The notes beneath the pieces were generated by a model, which did not search any database, was not told the DNA's origin, and saw nothing but the letters and a program-made list of their open reading frames with translations. The position numbers and the translations under genes were made by a program. DNA of 47,429 nucleotides from a virus: positions 1 to 47,429 of the IMG/VR virus record IMGVR_UViG_3300031673_000093. One strand, given 5' to 3'. Positions 14,642 to 24,135 of this stretch are shown in pieces (the first letter of the stretch is position 1; every line of letters starts with the position of its first letter).

Positions 14642-17600
14642 TTAAAATGTTATTTTAGGCATTTGTATTCTAGGCATTTTTATCTTAGGCATTTTTATCT
14701 TGGGCATTTTTATCTCAGGAAAGGGTTTAGAAGGAGCTTTCATCTTCTTTTCCTCTTTTCCTACTATGTATTCTGACCATCCAGCCAACATTCCCAATGC
14801 TTGAATCCATTCTCCTGACAATGCTTTTCCTATTCCTTTAGACACTTCATAGACATAACCGGTTGGTAATCCAGTTGCTTTTCCAGTTGCATCAAATAAA
14901 CCTTCAGTAGCTGTTAATAGATCTTCTGTTGTAATGTCATCAATGTCTATTGCAAAGATTTTTCCCATATCTTTAAAAATACTCACAATAGGAATATCTA
15001 AATCATACTCACGCATTCCTAATGCTTTTCTTATAATCCACTCATATCCATCTCCAATTATAAATATTCCATTAAAATTTCCTAACCAAGCAGCTCTTAA
15101 TTGCTCTTCTTTGTCCCATCTACCAAAATCAGAAATCCATTGAAACAGCATAGGAAGAATAAAATGAAATATTGCCATTGTCTTTATAAATTGTCTCTTA
15201 GTAATTCTTTGAGCTGCCAAATTCCTAACAGCACCCAATTCTTTTCTAAAGTATTGATTAACAGTTGATTTAAACATGGTAAACAATTTAAATGCAGAAT
15301 TACCTCTTTGCCATTGGGAAAGATCAGCTAAATCAGCAGACTGTTGAGCTTTCTTAGTAGACAATTCAAACTTTCTAATTCCTATTTTGTGAGCTTCATC
15401 ATGAGACAGTCCTTTCTTTATGGCATTGTCATAGTTGAATTTATAAACACTCCAACCACCAACTATAATAGCTGCTTTGTCACCCAATTGGATATTAAGC
15501 ATTAAACTATTTAAGAAACTAGGTTTCTTTCTGTAAGACATGTATGATTCAGACTCCATTGCTGTCTTAATATCTCTCTCCATGTGTTTTCCCCTTGATT
15601 GCATTAAATCAGATGTCAATAATGTTCTAGTATGAGAAACTGGTCTTCTCCAGAAATCCCATTCACCTTTTGTAAAATCTTTAATTGACACATCATCAGC
15701 AAAAGCTATCCAAGAAACCAATTGTTTTATAGCAATAGATGGTTTAACCATTAAAACTCCTCTTGTAAATCTTCCTCTAAATTTATCTAACCAATTCATA
15801 TTCTGAGTTGTCTCTACTCCTCCTCTTGTGAAATCTTTTATAAATCCATCTAATACTCTTAACAATCCTTTTCCGTCTTTAACTTCATCAACGATAGTTT
15901 GTCTAACTTTTGAATCTCCGAAGACAGAATTTAGATCTCTTACTTTTTTAACCCATGCTTTCCAATGCTCCATTTCAGCTACATGATATTGTAGTACTTG
16001 AACATCACTCTTTTTTTCTATCTCTTTAATATTTCTAACCCTGCTCTTTAAAGCTCCTTTCGTTATTGCTCCTCTAATAACTATTTCTTGTCCAAATTCT
16101 CCAAATCCTCTGGACAAATCTCTGGAAATATCTCCTCTTTTAATTGGAGAATATTTAGGATTGTGAGGAAGATTTATGCCATATATATCTGAATAAATTG
16201 GATTTATTGTTTTGTAATATTCTTGATAAAAATCAAATTCCTTTTGAGCAAGAATTTTGTCTTCTGCAGAAAGAGAATTATCAATAACATCTATCATTTC
16301 TTCTGTGTAATACATTCCCTTAACAAAAGTGTCTTTTAATGTGGGATCTTGCAATTCCATCCATCTTTTCCGAGCTTCAGCTTTTGAAAAGACAAGATCT
16401 TGCATTTTACCTTGAGTGTCTTTAAAAGAACCTAATGATTCTTCAACAGTATCACTTCTCATCTTTCTAAGCATATCTCTATCTGATTTAATATCATAAG
16501 ATTCTATAAACATATTCCTTATTTTTTCTTGGTATTTTCTGTCTCCTTTCTTATTTGCATTTTCTTGGTCTAATGTTTCTCCAAATCTGTGTAAAAAGGT
16601 TTCCTTCTCTTTTACATTAAAGGAAAGCATATCCATAATATCCCACATTCCAACAAAGTCCTTTCCCAATGTAGCAAAGAAGTGTCTAAAATTAGAATCT
16701 ATCTTCTCAATATTTTCTTTGGTAGTTGGTTCAATAGGAACAGATTTAATAGGAGCCACTTTTCTTGGTGTAACTTCTTTGAAAACTCCTATTGGTTCTT
16801 TGGCAAACTTTTTTAATATATCAATAGAGAACCAAGAAACTCCTTGTGGATCTGTTATTTGCTTAAAGTTCTCACCTATTTTCTTAAGATATCGCTGAAC
16901 TTTACCTTCATAGAATTTGTAAATGGGATTTAATGTGTCTATTTTGCCTGAAATGTCAAATTGTTCCGACATTCTATCTAATTCAGGATATAAACTTGAT
17001 TTTTTTGCTTTCTCAATATCATATCCTTTAAAAAAATCATTATATCTTTCTTTCGGCACTGCCTTAAACTTTCCTTCTCCGAGGAGGTCGGTGATTATCC
17101 ATCTATCACTTCCAGCAATTCCTCGTCTTTGAGCAAGTTCCATTCCAATTTTTAATTTATCTGGAGTTAAAACATTTTGACCTCTGACAATATAATCAAT
17201 GGTTCCATCTAAATTGACAATTCCCCAAGGATTACCTTGTTCTCCCAACCCCTCAACCTGCATCGCTGTTTCACCTGTAGGAAATAGCAATTTAGTTTTA
17301 CCATCCTCTGCTGCTCTCTTAATCTCTTCTCTTATTATTCTTTCATGCCAGATGTCTTGAAATGGTTGAAGTTTAGATATTTCTGCCTCTCTAATATTAA
17401 ATGCCTTTATTTTTTCTGGAATACCTATTGTTCCTGTTTTCATCATTCGTTCTTCTTCAAGTTTTCCCTTCTGAAACAAATCACTCTGAAGTTCTATTAT
17501 ACGACGAGTGTTTTGAGTTGTTTTTGGATATTCTCCCATAGTTACAGTTGGACGAACTTTAGAAACTCCTCCCATTTCCTCCACTCTCACATGGGCAAAG

Positions 17601-20600
17601 TAATTGGGAATTATGTCAGCATTAAAATGAATATTACCAGCTGTAGTGGCAATAGGACTTTCATATATAATTTCATTATAATCTGCAACATTACCTTGTA
17701 AATCTCCTCGTAAAGTAATATCCACATATCTATTTCCAGTTTCCCTAATTTCTAAAGGTAACAATCCCATCTTAATCTTCTGAGCTAATTCTTTAACAGG
17801 AATATTCGTAGCATCTGTGTATTCTTCTAATGTTTCTTTAATTAAGTTCTCCTCATCCACAGTCATTCCCTCCTTTCCTTTTATCTCATTAATGATATGA
17901 CCAACATGTGCTTTAGATACAAAAGCACGACCTTTTAGCATTTCTAAGAAGTTCGTTGTTAGGTCTTTGTAACCCTTAAATATGAGTTCAGTTGGAATAG
18001 GAGGTTTAACTTTTTTAGGCACAACTTCCTCTCTGGTAACACCCTTGATGATATCTATTGTTCTATCTCTCCACTGTTGAATCTCAGTATCCTTATTAAA
18101 CTTTTTGAGAGTGCTAGCTAATCGTCCTTCATCCACCAATTCAGTTACTATAGATAAAACTTCTCTCAACTCTACATTTGTTTTATCTCTTATTCCTCCA
18201 GCTAAAGATAATATTTTATTTTCAAGAGCTACTTCATAAGGAGGGATAGTATCTTTATATCTAGCCAAATTCTCCTGAATCATTAATTCAGCTTGCTCAC
18301 TAGTTAATTTAATTGCTTCTCTAAACATATCCAGATTCTTCTGTATTTCAGGAGTAAACTTACCAACTGGTTTCCCTGCTACTTTTTTAGGAGCAGTCTT
18401 TTTTAATGCTTTGAGTATTTTATTCAATAGAGTTCTCTTAGTTTCAGCTATTTCTAACTTTCTAATTCTCTCTTCTATTTCTGGCAATCTCTTTGCTAAT
18501 TGTTCTGGAGTCTGAATATTTTTAATTGCAGCGATAAATTTAGCTTTGTCTTTTAAAGATAGATCAGATTTTTTAAGAAGATCTATCAGTTCTGTTTGAA
18601 CTGCTTTAATCTGTTTTTTAGTAAGCACTTTTCCTTCTCTTGCACCTCTTGCTAGCATCCTTATTCTCTCTTTTAAAGCAGCAATTGGTGTTTTGGGAGG
18701 AGGTGGTGCCACCCTTATTCTTCTCTCTTCTTCAGTTCTTGGAAACTCCAATCTTTCTCTTGCCAGTTTTGCTTCCTCTTCTGTCATCCCTGCAAATCTA
18801 GCTTTTGTGGGACCCAATTCTTGTTCTAATTGTTTTATAGCTTCTTCTCCTTTCAAATAATTTTTAATAGTAGTTTCAACAGCTGCTCTTTTTGCTTCTT
18901 CATCTCCTATCGTTTCTTTTATCACTGTCTTTATGTCTGCTGCCAAATCTTCTGCTATAACTCCGGCATCCTTCTCAGATATTTTTGCTTTTATCAATTC
19001 AGTAACTATTTCAGTTTGTATTGTTCCTACATCAGTTGTTAAGACAGCGGGAGTAGCAATGCTAGTAGCAATTGTTTCTGTTTCTACTGGAGTTAATTCA
19101 GTAACTGCTTTTCTTCCTACTTCTTCTGCAGTAATTACTGCTTCTGCAGGTTGCTTTACCTGTTTTAACTCTGCTTCCAATAAATTTAAAGCATTCTTAC
19201 TTATTGCAACTGTTTGGTCAAATGCTTTCTCTACTTCTTCTCTTGCCACACCTGTTTCTTGTGACATTTTATCTATCACTTTTCGTTTTTCCATTTGAAC
19301 AGACACTCCAGCTTCTCCTCCTTTAGCTTCCATCACCATTTTAGAAGAAGCTGTCCAATTATCTATGGTAGATTTAACCCCTTTAACATCTTCCAATCCT
19401 GCTACTTTTAAAGCTGTTTTCATTTCAGTAGCAGCAGCATCTATGGTTTTTGCTTTACTTAAATCAATACCTTCCACTGTTCGAGCAGCTTTTGGAGAAT
19501 AATGGTCCAATTGAGCCACTGTTTGTTTTTGAAAATTGTTTACAATTAACGAAGGATCTACTTTTATGGATATTCCAGGCAATATTAAACTCATTACAAA
19601 AGAAGGAATAGCTATTCCAACTGCTGTTTCCCACCATCCTTCTGATAATTCCTGTCCTTCTTTAAAAGAAAGTTTTCTATTAATGTTCTGCCATAAGGTT
19701 TGAAGTTCTTCTTGACCAGTTTCAAAAAGAGATGTAGTAATGCCTCTTCTTAACCAATTCTTAGCCATCCAAGATGAAGCTAAACGACCTCCTCCAGTCA
19801 AACCAAACATATATTCGAGTCCTATTTTCTCCAATAAAAAAGTCACAGCTCCTGATCTTACCATTGCCCTCTTACACTCTTCTGTTCCTCCGCCAGCAGT
19901 CCGACAAAGATTGTATTCATCAGAAGCTTCTACTGCACTTATAAAGAATGCACCAACTGTGGTGCTTTTGGTAGCAATAGTAACTCCAACAGCTTCTGTT
20001 ATAGAAATTGCTCCTCCAGTTATAGTATGTAAATACTCTTGCCAGCTAGAAAGTCCCGGTGTTTCATCCGCAATTGATTCTGCTATTTTATTCTGTTCTT
20101 GATTACACAAAGTAATTACATCTTTTGCATATTCACTAACTGGTTGATTTATGGTTTTATTTAAACTTTCATTTATCTTTTTCTGTTCTTTAGCACTTAC
20201 AAATAAATTAACTACTGCTTGGGTTTGCATATTATAAAAGTCCATAAGTCCTATCTTGTCTGCTATTTCATGAACTTCATCTAACAAACCTCTTTTTTGT
20301 TTCAACTTACTTTCTTCTTTTGGCTCAAATATCATTCTAATTCCTGTATAAAAAGCTTTAGGAAGTCCCCACAAAAGTTCACTCTCCAATGTTTTTCCCA
20401 CAATTTCCGCAGCTTCAAAGACCTTACCAATAATAGGAATGTTCTTCATTGTCTCTTTTGCTTCTCTATCAAATTCTTTTAATTTATCCCAAGACGACCT
20501 AAACACGCTGGGAGGTTCTACTTCTGTCCAAGTAGGCAAAGGCAATGTTCTTGGTTCTAAAGTTTTTCCAACCAAATCATAAACATTCTTTTCTTCTTCA

Positions 20601-20713
20601 AATTTAAAATCCAGACCGGGTTGTTTCTCTGTCTTTTGTTTAAAAGCTGAAAAGTCCAAACCTGCATCGGCAGGAGGAGCATAGGTTTTCTTAAATTGAG
20701 AAAAATTTAACAT
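14642..20713 (-). CDS. Giant polyvalent internal virion protein (~2023 residues)
   Basis: I start at the ATG at 20713, just past the upstream stop, not at the GTG/ATG-type position 20761 inside that gene. The N-terminal part has amphipathic and hydrophobic helices (about 200-330: SITEAVGVTIATKS, VTFLLEKIGLEYMFG) like ejection proteins. The middle is a long charged coiled coil (about 430-830). About residues 1080-1200 hold IIELQSDLFQKGK, PFQDIWHERIIREEIKRAAE and LLFPTGETAM, matching the large-polyvalent-protein domain. The C-terminal ~350 residues carry RGVLMVKPSIAIKQLVSW and a membrane-like IFHFILPMLFQWI. Likely ejected with the DNA. The end is a KMPKI repeat tail. Confidence 0.75.
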   Translation of the reverse strand: MLNFSQFKKTYAPPADAGLDFSAFKQKTEKQPGLDFKFEEEKNVYDLVGKTLEPRTLPLPTWTEVEPPSVFRSSWDKLKEFDREAKETMKNIPIIGKVFEAAEIVGKTLESELLWGLPKAFYTGIRMIFEPKEESKLKQKRGLLDEVHEIADKIGLMDFYNMQTQAVVNLFVSAKEQKKINESLNKTINQPVSEYAKDVITLCNQEQNKIAESIADETPGLSSWQEYLHTITGGAISITEAVGVTIATKSTTVGAFFISAVEASDEYNLCRTAGGGTEECKRAMVRSGAVTFLLEKIGLEYMFGLTGGGRLASSWMAKNWLRRGITTSLFETGQEELQTLWQNINRKLSFKEGQELSEGWWETAVGIAIPSFVMSLILPGISIKVDPSLIVNNFQKQTVAQLDHYSPKAARTVEGIDLSKAKTIDAAATEMKTALKVAGLEDVKGVKSTIDNWTASSKMVMEAKGGEAGVSVQMEKRKVIDKMSQETGVAREEVEKAFDQTVAISKNALNLLEAELKQVKQPAEAVITAEEVGRKAVTELTPVETETIATSIATPAVLTTDVGTIQTEIVTELIKAKISEKDAGVIAEDLAADIKTVIKETIGDEEAKRAAVETTIKNYLKGEEAIKQLEQELGPTKARFAGMTEEEAKLARERLEFPRTEEERRIRVAPPPPKTPIAALKERIRMLARGAREGKVLTKKQIKAVQTELIDLLKKSDLSLKDKAKFIAAIKNIQTPEQLAKRLPEIEERIRKLEIAETKRTLLNKILKALKKTAPKKVAGKPVGKFTPEIQKNLDMFREAIKLTSEQAELMIQENLARYKDTIPPYEVALENKILSLAGGIRDKTNVELREVLSIVTELVDEGRLASTLKKFNKDTEIQQWRDRTIDIIKGVTREEVVPKKVKPPIPTELIFKGYKDLTTNFLEMLKGRAFVSKAHVGHIINEIKGKEGMTVDEENLIKETLEEYTDATNIPVKELAQKIKMGLLPLEIRETGNRYVDITLRGDLQGNVADYNEIIYESPIATTAGNIHFNADIIPNYFAHVRVEEMGGVSKVRPTVTMGEYPKTTQNTRRIIELQSDLFQKGKLEEERMMKTGTIGIPEKIKAFNIREAEISKLQPFQDIWHERIIREEIKRAAEDGKTKLLFPTGETAMQVEGLGEQGNPWGIVNLDGTIDYIVRGQNVLTPDKLKIGMELAQRRGIAGSDRWIITDLLGEGKFKAVPKERYNDFFKGYDIEKAKKSSLYPELDRMSEQFDISGKIDTLNPIYKFYEGKVQRYLKKIGENFKQITDPQGVSWFSIDILKKFAKEPIGVFKEVTPRKVAPIKSVPIEPTTKENIEKIDSNFRHFFATLGKDFVGMWDIMDMLSFNVKEKETFLHRFGETLDQENANKKGDRKYQEKIRNMFIESYDIKSDRDMLRKMRSDTVEESLGSFKDTQGKMQDLVFSKAEARKRWMELQDPTLKDTFVKGMYYTEEMIDVIDNSLSAEDKILAQKEFDFYQEYYKTINPIYSDIYGINLPHNPKYSPIKRGDISRDLSRGFGEFGQEIVIRGAITKGALKSRVRNIKEIEKKSDVQVLQYHVAEMEHWKAWVKKVRDLNSVFGDSKVRQTIVDEVKDGKGLLRVLDGFIKDFTRGGVETTQNMNWLDKFRGRFTRGVLMVKPSIAIKQLVSWIAFADDVSIKDFTKGEWDFWRRPVSHTRTLLTSDLMQSRGKHMERDIKTAMESESYMSYRKKPSFLNSLMLNIQLGDKAAIIVGGWSVYKFNYDNAIKKGLSHDEAHKIGIRKFELSTKKAQQSADLADLSQWQRGNSAFKLFTMFKSTVNQYFRKELGAVRNLAAQRITKRQFIKTMAIFHFILPMLFQWISDFGRWDKEEQLRAAWLGNFNGIFIIGDGYEWIIRKALGMREYDLDIPIVSIFKDMGKIFAIDIDDITTEDLLTATEGLFDATGKATGLPTGYVYEVSKGIGKALSGEWIQALGMLAGWSEYIVGKEEKKMKAPSKPFPEIKMPKIKMPKIKMPRIQMPKITF
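14645..14717. repeat. 15-bp tandem repeats encoding a KMPKI tail
   Basis: Four to five copies of a 15-bp unit (core TAGGCATTTTTATCT) encode IKMPK-type pentapeptides at the C-terminus of the giant protein. The copies differ at third positions, so the repeat is maintained at protein level. Confidence 0.8.
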
Positions 20714-20717
20714 TGTA

Positions 20718-22445
20718 TTATCTACCCCACGGCCAAAACTTTTGTCCAAAAGTACGACCATAGGTAACTACTAAAGCATCTTCTATGGCATTTTCTATCT
20801 CTTTAGGAATCTTACCTTCTCCAAATTCTTTTTCTAAATAAGTTGTTATATATTCTTTTGCTTCTTTCCTCGAATAATTCATCTCGTCTTTCAACTGTTG
20901 AATTGAATCTGCTACTGTAAGTGTCTCTTCTTCAATTTTAGTTGGAGTTTTTCCCGCTGCTTTAAAAAGAGACTCAATATCTGCATCTGTCATTTTCTCT
21001 GCACCTGCTCTCAAAGCAACATCAAGATCTTCATAGGTAGCATCAGGATTAGCTGCAATAAATGCTCGAGCATCGGCCATTTCTTCAGTTAATGTTATAC
21101 CATCTTCTCCACCTCCTTTAACTGCTCCAGTAGCAATTGATTTTAACAATTTTGGATCACCATTATTATAGCTAAAGAATGAAGTTACCTGATTACCAGC
21201 AGCATTATATCCAGAAGTGACATAATCCACAGTCATTCCTGGTTCTTTAAGCATAAATGCTTCAATGACTCCAGAAGGAAGTCCAGCTTTTAATTCCAAT
21301 GTTTTCATTGTTGCTTGTAATTCAGGATTCAAATCACTCCAACTCTTCCCTGAATCTACTATCGCTTTTGTTACCACACTTAGATTAGCCCTTGCATCAT
21401 CCCTAACCATATTCTCTCGCTGTAATTCTGATGTTATTCTTCCTTCTATAAGATTCTGGATCTGAATAGCTTGACTGAATGAAGTATTGTAATCTGCAGT
21501 TGCAGCAGCATAATCCATCTGCTTTAATGTCATTGTCTGATTTATAACACTTGCTTTAGTATTATACTCATCTACCAGAACAGCTTTGCTTCTAATTAAA
21601 GCATCTACTTGTTCCTGTCTATCTCTTACAATCTCCTGTTGATGAATTGATATCAAAGACATTGGTCTCAATCTGCCTTCTTCATCCCTAAGATCTGCTC
21701 TTGTTTGGTCTTCTAACTGTCTTATCTCATCGTTTATGCCTGTCATTCTCGTTTCAATAGCTTCCATACCTTTCTCACTCCTCAATGCTTCAAAATCAGC
21801 TTCAAAGGTAGGCAGAGCAGGTTTCTCAGGCACTCCTATTTCTCCAAATTTTCCTGCCACATCTTCTTCTATTTTCTTTCTTCTTGCTTCTTCGCTAGTA
21901 ACAGCCACAGCAGGTTCCTCTTCTTCAATCCCAATTTCTGGTTTAACTCCTGGTGCCACTCCTGCTTCAGGTGCCACCAGTGCTGTTCCTGCTTTAGCTG
22001 CTGTTGGAACATTTAAAGAATACCCAGCATAAATCAAATCAGGATCTTTTATTTGAGGATTCAATCTCATCAATTCTTCAACAGAAGAACCATATTTTGC
22101 TGCAATGCCTGATAAAGTGCCTTCTGTACTTCCTGCTGTCCACTTCGGTATTGTTATTCGTTCAGTCCCGGGAGGTGTTGTTGTAGCCATAGGAGCAGCA
22201 CCTCCTGTTGGTGTAGATGTTGAAGTAGGAGCTTGTTGAATCGGTCCAATAAATCCAGGTTCTCCAGCTTTGGGTGCTGCCGTTACTGGAGTAGCTGCTA
22301 TCTTACTAACATCCGCATAGGTTTTAGCAGTAGAAGATAGAGTTCCTGCTTTCAATTTCTGTAACTCAGATCCAGCAGGAGAAGTAATTTTTCCTTCTTT
22401 TATTGTAAGATAAGCTCCTTGAGGTGTTTTGTAATAAGTTGCCAT
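20718..22445 (-). CDS. LysM-containing virion protein
   Basis: A 575-residue protein. After a low-complexity Pro/Ala/Thr region (about 50-95) comes one LysM domain (about 96-150: TLSGIAAKYGSSVEELMRLN then IYAGYSLNVP), which binds N-acetylglucosamine polymers. A second Ala/Pro linker leads to a long coiled coil (about 190-340) with MTGINDEIRQLEDQ and TLKQMDYAAATADYN. The C-terminal part is helical and acidic. It precedes the giant internal protein with 4 bp between them, so both may be in one injected complex, with LysM anchoring in the wall. No hydrolase motif is seen. Confidence 0.7.
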   Translation of the reverse strand: MATYYKTPQGAYLTIKEGKITSPAGSELQKLKAGTLSSTAKTYADVSKIAATPVTAAPKAGEPGFIGPIQQAPTSTSTPTGGAAPMATTTPPGTERITIPKWTAGSTEGTLSGIAAKYGSSVEELMRLNPQIKDPDLIYAGYSLNVPTAAKAGTALVAPEAGVAPGVKPEIGIEEEEPAVAVTSEEARRKKIEEDVAGKFGEIGVPEKPALPTFEADFEALRSEKGMEAIETRMTGINDEIRQLEDQTRADLRDEEGRLRPMSLISIHQQEIVRDRQEQVDALIRSKAVLVDEYNTKASVINQTMTLKQMDYAAATADYNTSFSQAIQIQNLIEGRITSELQRENMVRDDARANLSVVTKAIVDSGKSWSDLNPELQATMKTLELKAGLPSGVIEAFMLKEPGMTVDYVTSGYNAAGNQVTSFFSYNNGDPKLLKSIATGAVKGGGEDGITLTEEMADARAFIAANPDATYEDLDVALRAGAEKMTDADIESLFKAAGKTPTKIEEETLTVADSIQQLKDEMNYSRKEAKEYITTYLEKEFGEGKIPKEIENAIEDALVVTYGRTFGQKFWPWGR

Positions 22446-22473
22446 ATATTATTTAAAATAATTTATTTATTAT

Positions 22474-23637
22474 TCATGAAATTATAATATTCGGATTTGT
22501 AAGTTCATCGCTAAATTCATCTATAACTCCAGGGGGTATATAAGTTCCTGCTATAACTTTACCCGATGTGTCTTTAAATCCTGTTAAGAAATAAGAATCG
22601 TCCTTCATGTTGCAGATACCCACATAGTAATAATAAATTATGTCAGATTCAAATTTTACTGCAGCTTCATCCCAAGTTAAAGTCATATCTTCTGCCATAG
22701 AACACGCTCTCACATATCCCTTTTCGTCACTTAGACTGTAATAAGAAATAATAAAATGTGTAGAACCCATAGCACAAATGCTTCCTATTCCCATTATTTC
22801 AGATTCCAATTGTTCTCCCAAAGTAATCTCTGAAGTGCTTTCATTATAGGTTCCAACTCCTACATAACAATGATTGGGAAGAGCACGAGTCTGAAATATA
22901 ATAAAATGTAAACTATCCGGAGCAACTATTCCTCTATCTGCGTTTACTCGTGATAAGGTTCCACCCCCAGCTGTTGCTGTTCCAAAGGAAAGAACTTTTG
23001 TTGCTGGAGTCAGAGTTCCTATCCTAATCATTAAATGGTTATAATTTTCAAGACCTTGAGTATTGGCAGTGACAAATTTAGTACCATTAAAAGTGGCAAC
23101 GCTGACAGGATTATTATCATTACCAAGATCATCCACAAGATACTCTGAACCAAGAGTTATAGTTGTTCCCGAAATAGAACCTGCTTTACCGTATACATTA
23201 TTATCTGTGCCGTCATAATAAATTACTACAAAATAAGTATTATCAAAAGCTGCTATAGAAGTATGCTGGCAAGCATGAGCACTAACTTCTACTATTGAAC
23301 CCAATGTAACTGTAGTTCCTGAAACAGTGCCTGCTATTACTTTAATCTTATCACCATCAGAATCATCCATATAAGAAATTACAAAGAGCGAAGAACTTAA
23401 AACAGCAACACTTGTATATATTGCTTCTCCTAATTCAAATTCTGCTATATCATCTGCACTCACAGTTATTACAGTCCCAGCTATTGTTCCCACAACCACT
23501 TTTCCTTTATTGCTATCACCCACATCTCTATAAGCCACTATAAAATGAGTATCATCTAATTTTGCTGTAGAAATATATTCTGCTGCTCCTGATTCAAATT
23601 CTACACCTGTGTCTGGTATTATGGTTATTCCTGACAT
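22474..23637 (-). CDS. Beta-propeller-like repeat protein, candidate receptor-binding protein
   Basis: A 387-residue protein made of about seven repeats of 50-55 residues. Each has a phrase such as DDTHFIVAYRD, SSLFVISYMDD, NTYFVVIYYDG or STHFIISYYSL followed by a G-x-I/V-x-GT-T-I/V-TLG strand pair (GTVSGTTVTLGS, GSISGTTITLGS). This is a blade-like arrangement found in phage and surface adhesion proteins. It lies between the small beta-sandwich and LysM genes at the tail end of the virion set. A fibre or tail-tip role is inferred. Confidence 0.6.
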   Translation of the reverse strand: MSGITIIPDTGVEFESGAAEYISTAKLDDTHFIVAYRDVGDSNKGKVVVGTIAGTVITVSADDIAEFELGEAIYTSVAVLSSSLFVISYMDDSDGDKIKVIAGTVSGTTVTLGSIVEVSAHACQHTSIAAFDNTYFVVIYYDGTDNNVYGKAGSISGTTITLGSEYLVDDLGNDNNPVSVATFNGTKFVTANTQGLENYNHLMIRIGTLTPATKVLSFGTATAGGGTLSRVNADRGIVAPDSLHFIIFQTRALPNHCYVGVGTYNESTSEITLGEQLESEIMGIGSICAMGSTHFIISYYSLSDEKGYVRACSMAEDMTLTWDEAAVKFESDIIYYYYVGICNMKDDSYFLTGFKDTSGKVIAGTYIPPGVIDEFSDELTNPNIIIS

Positions 23638-23638
23638 T

Positions 23639-24133
23639 TTATTCTTGACAACGAATATAGACCGACAGTCTGGCTGCTACACCAGAATCTACGTCAACAT
23701 CCATTGTTAGTGAATCATTTTTAATTAACTTAACAACATCTGGTGCTCCACTATCATCTACAGTATTTGTTCCAGTTATTGAAGGTCTGTGTCCCTGTGT
23801 GGTAAAGATCGTAGTTCCATTCTTATTAATATCAACAGTCAATGTCGTTCCTGCTCCGGGTGCTGTCTCAACATGAATATATACTTTCCTAATTGTGCAA
23901 TCTCTATCTATCACTATCGTTGCTGGATTCCCTTGTCCGGTTCCTGCATCTACAACATGGTCATAAAAAGTATAAGTAACAAATACTTTATCTTCAGTTG
24001 TTTTGCCAACAATTACTGGATTAACTAAAGGAGCCGGTCCCATTTCTGTACCCAGAGAAGTCATTCCTCCTTTAAAAACATCTTTTAAAGTTCGTTGTGG
24101 TAATATTGGTTGGGGTTCAAATAATTCTGCCAT
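23639..24133 (-). CDS. Small beta-sandwich structural protein
   Basis: A 164-residue protein. After an N-terminal Pro-rich stretch (FEPQPILPQRTLKDVF) the remainder is alternating beta strands with Gly/Thr turns, e.g. TIRKVYIHVETAPGAGTTL and SLTMDVDVDSG. No family recognised. It is packed one base from the propeller gene and two from the connector-like gene, so a tail or fibre-base component is likely. Confidence 0.55.
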   Translation of the reverse strand: MAELFEPQPILPQRTLKDVFKGGMTSLGTEMGPAPLVNPVIVGKTTEDKVFVTYTFYDHVVDAGTGQGNPATIVIDRDCTIRKVYIHVETAPGAGTTLTVDINKNGTTIFTTQGHRPSITGTNTVDDSGAPDVVKLIKNDSLTMDVDVDSGVAARLSVYIRCQE

Positions 24134-24135
24134 AC

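Noticed and set aside
14645-14717. Short tandem repeats that could be a CRISPR-like array
   Set aside because: They are 15 bp, have no unique spacers and translate in frame as the C-terminal tail of the giant protein.
18830-20102. Forward-strand open frames of 60-120 codons opposite the giant gene
   Set aside because: They are antisense shadows: rich in Ser, Cys, Phe and Leu runs, without spacing to other genes, on the strand opposite a continuous coding region.
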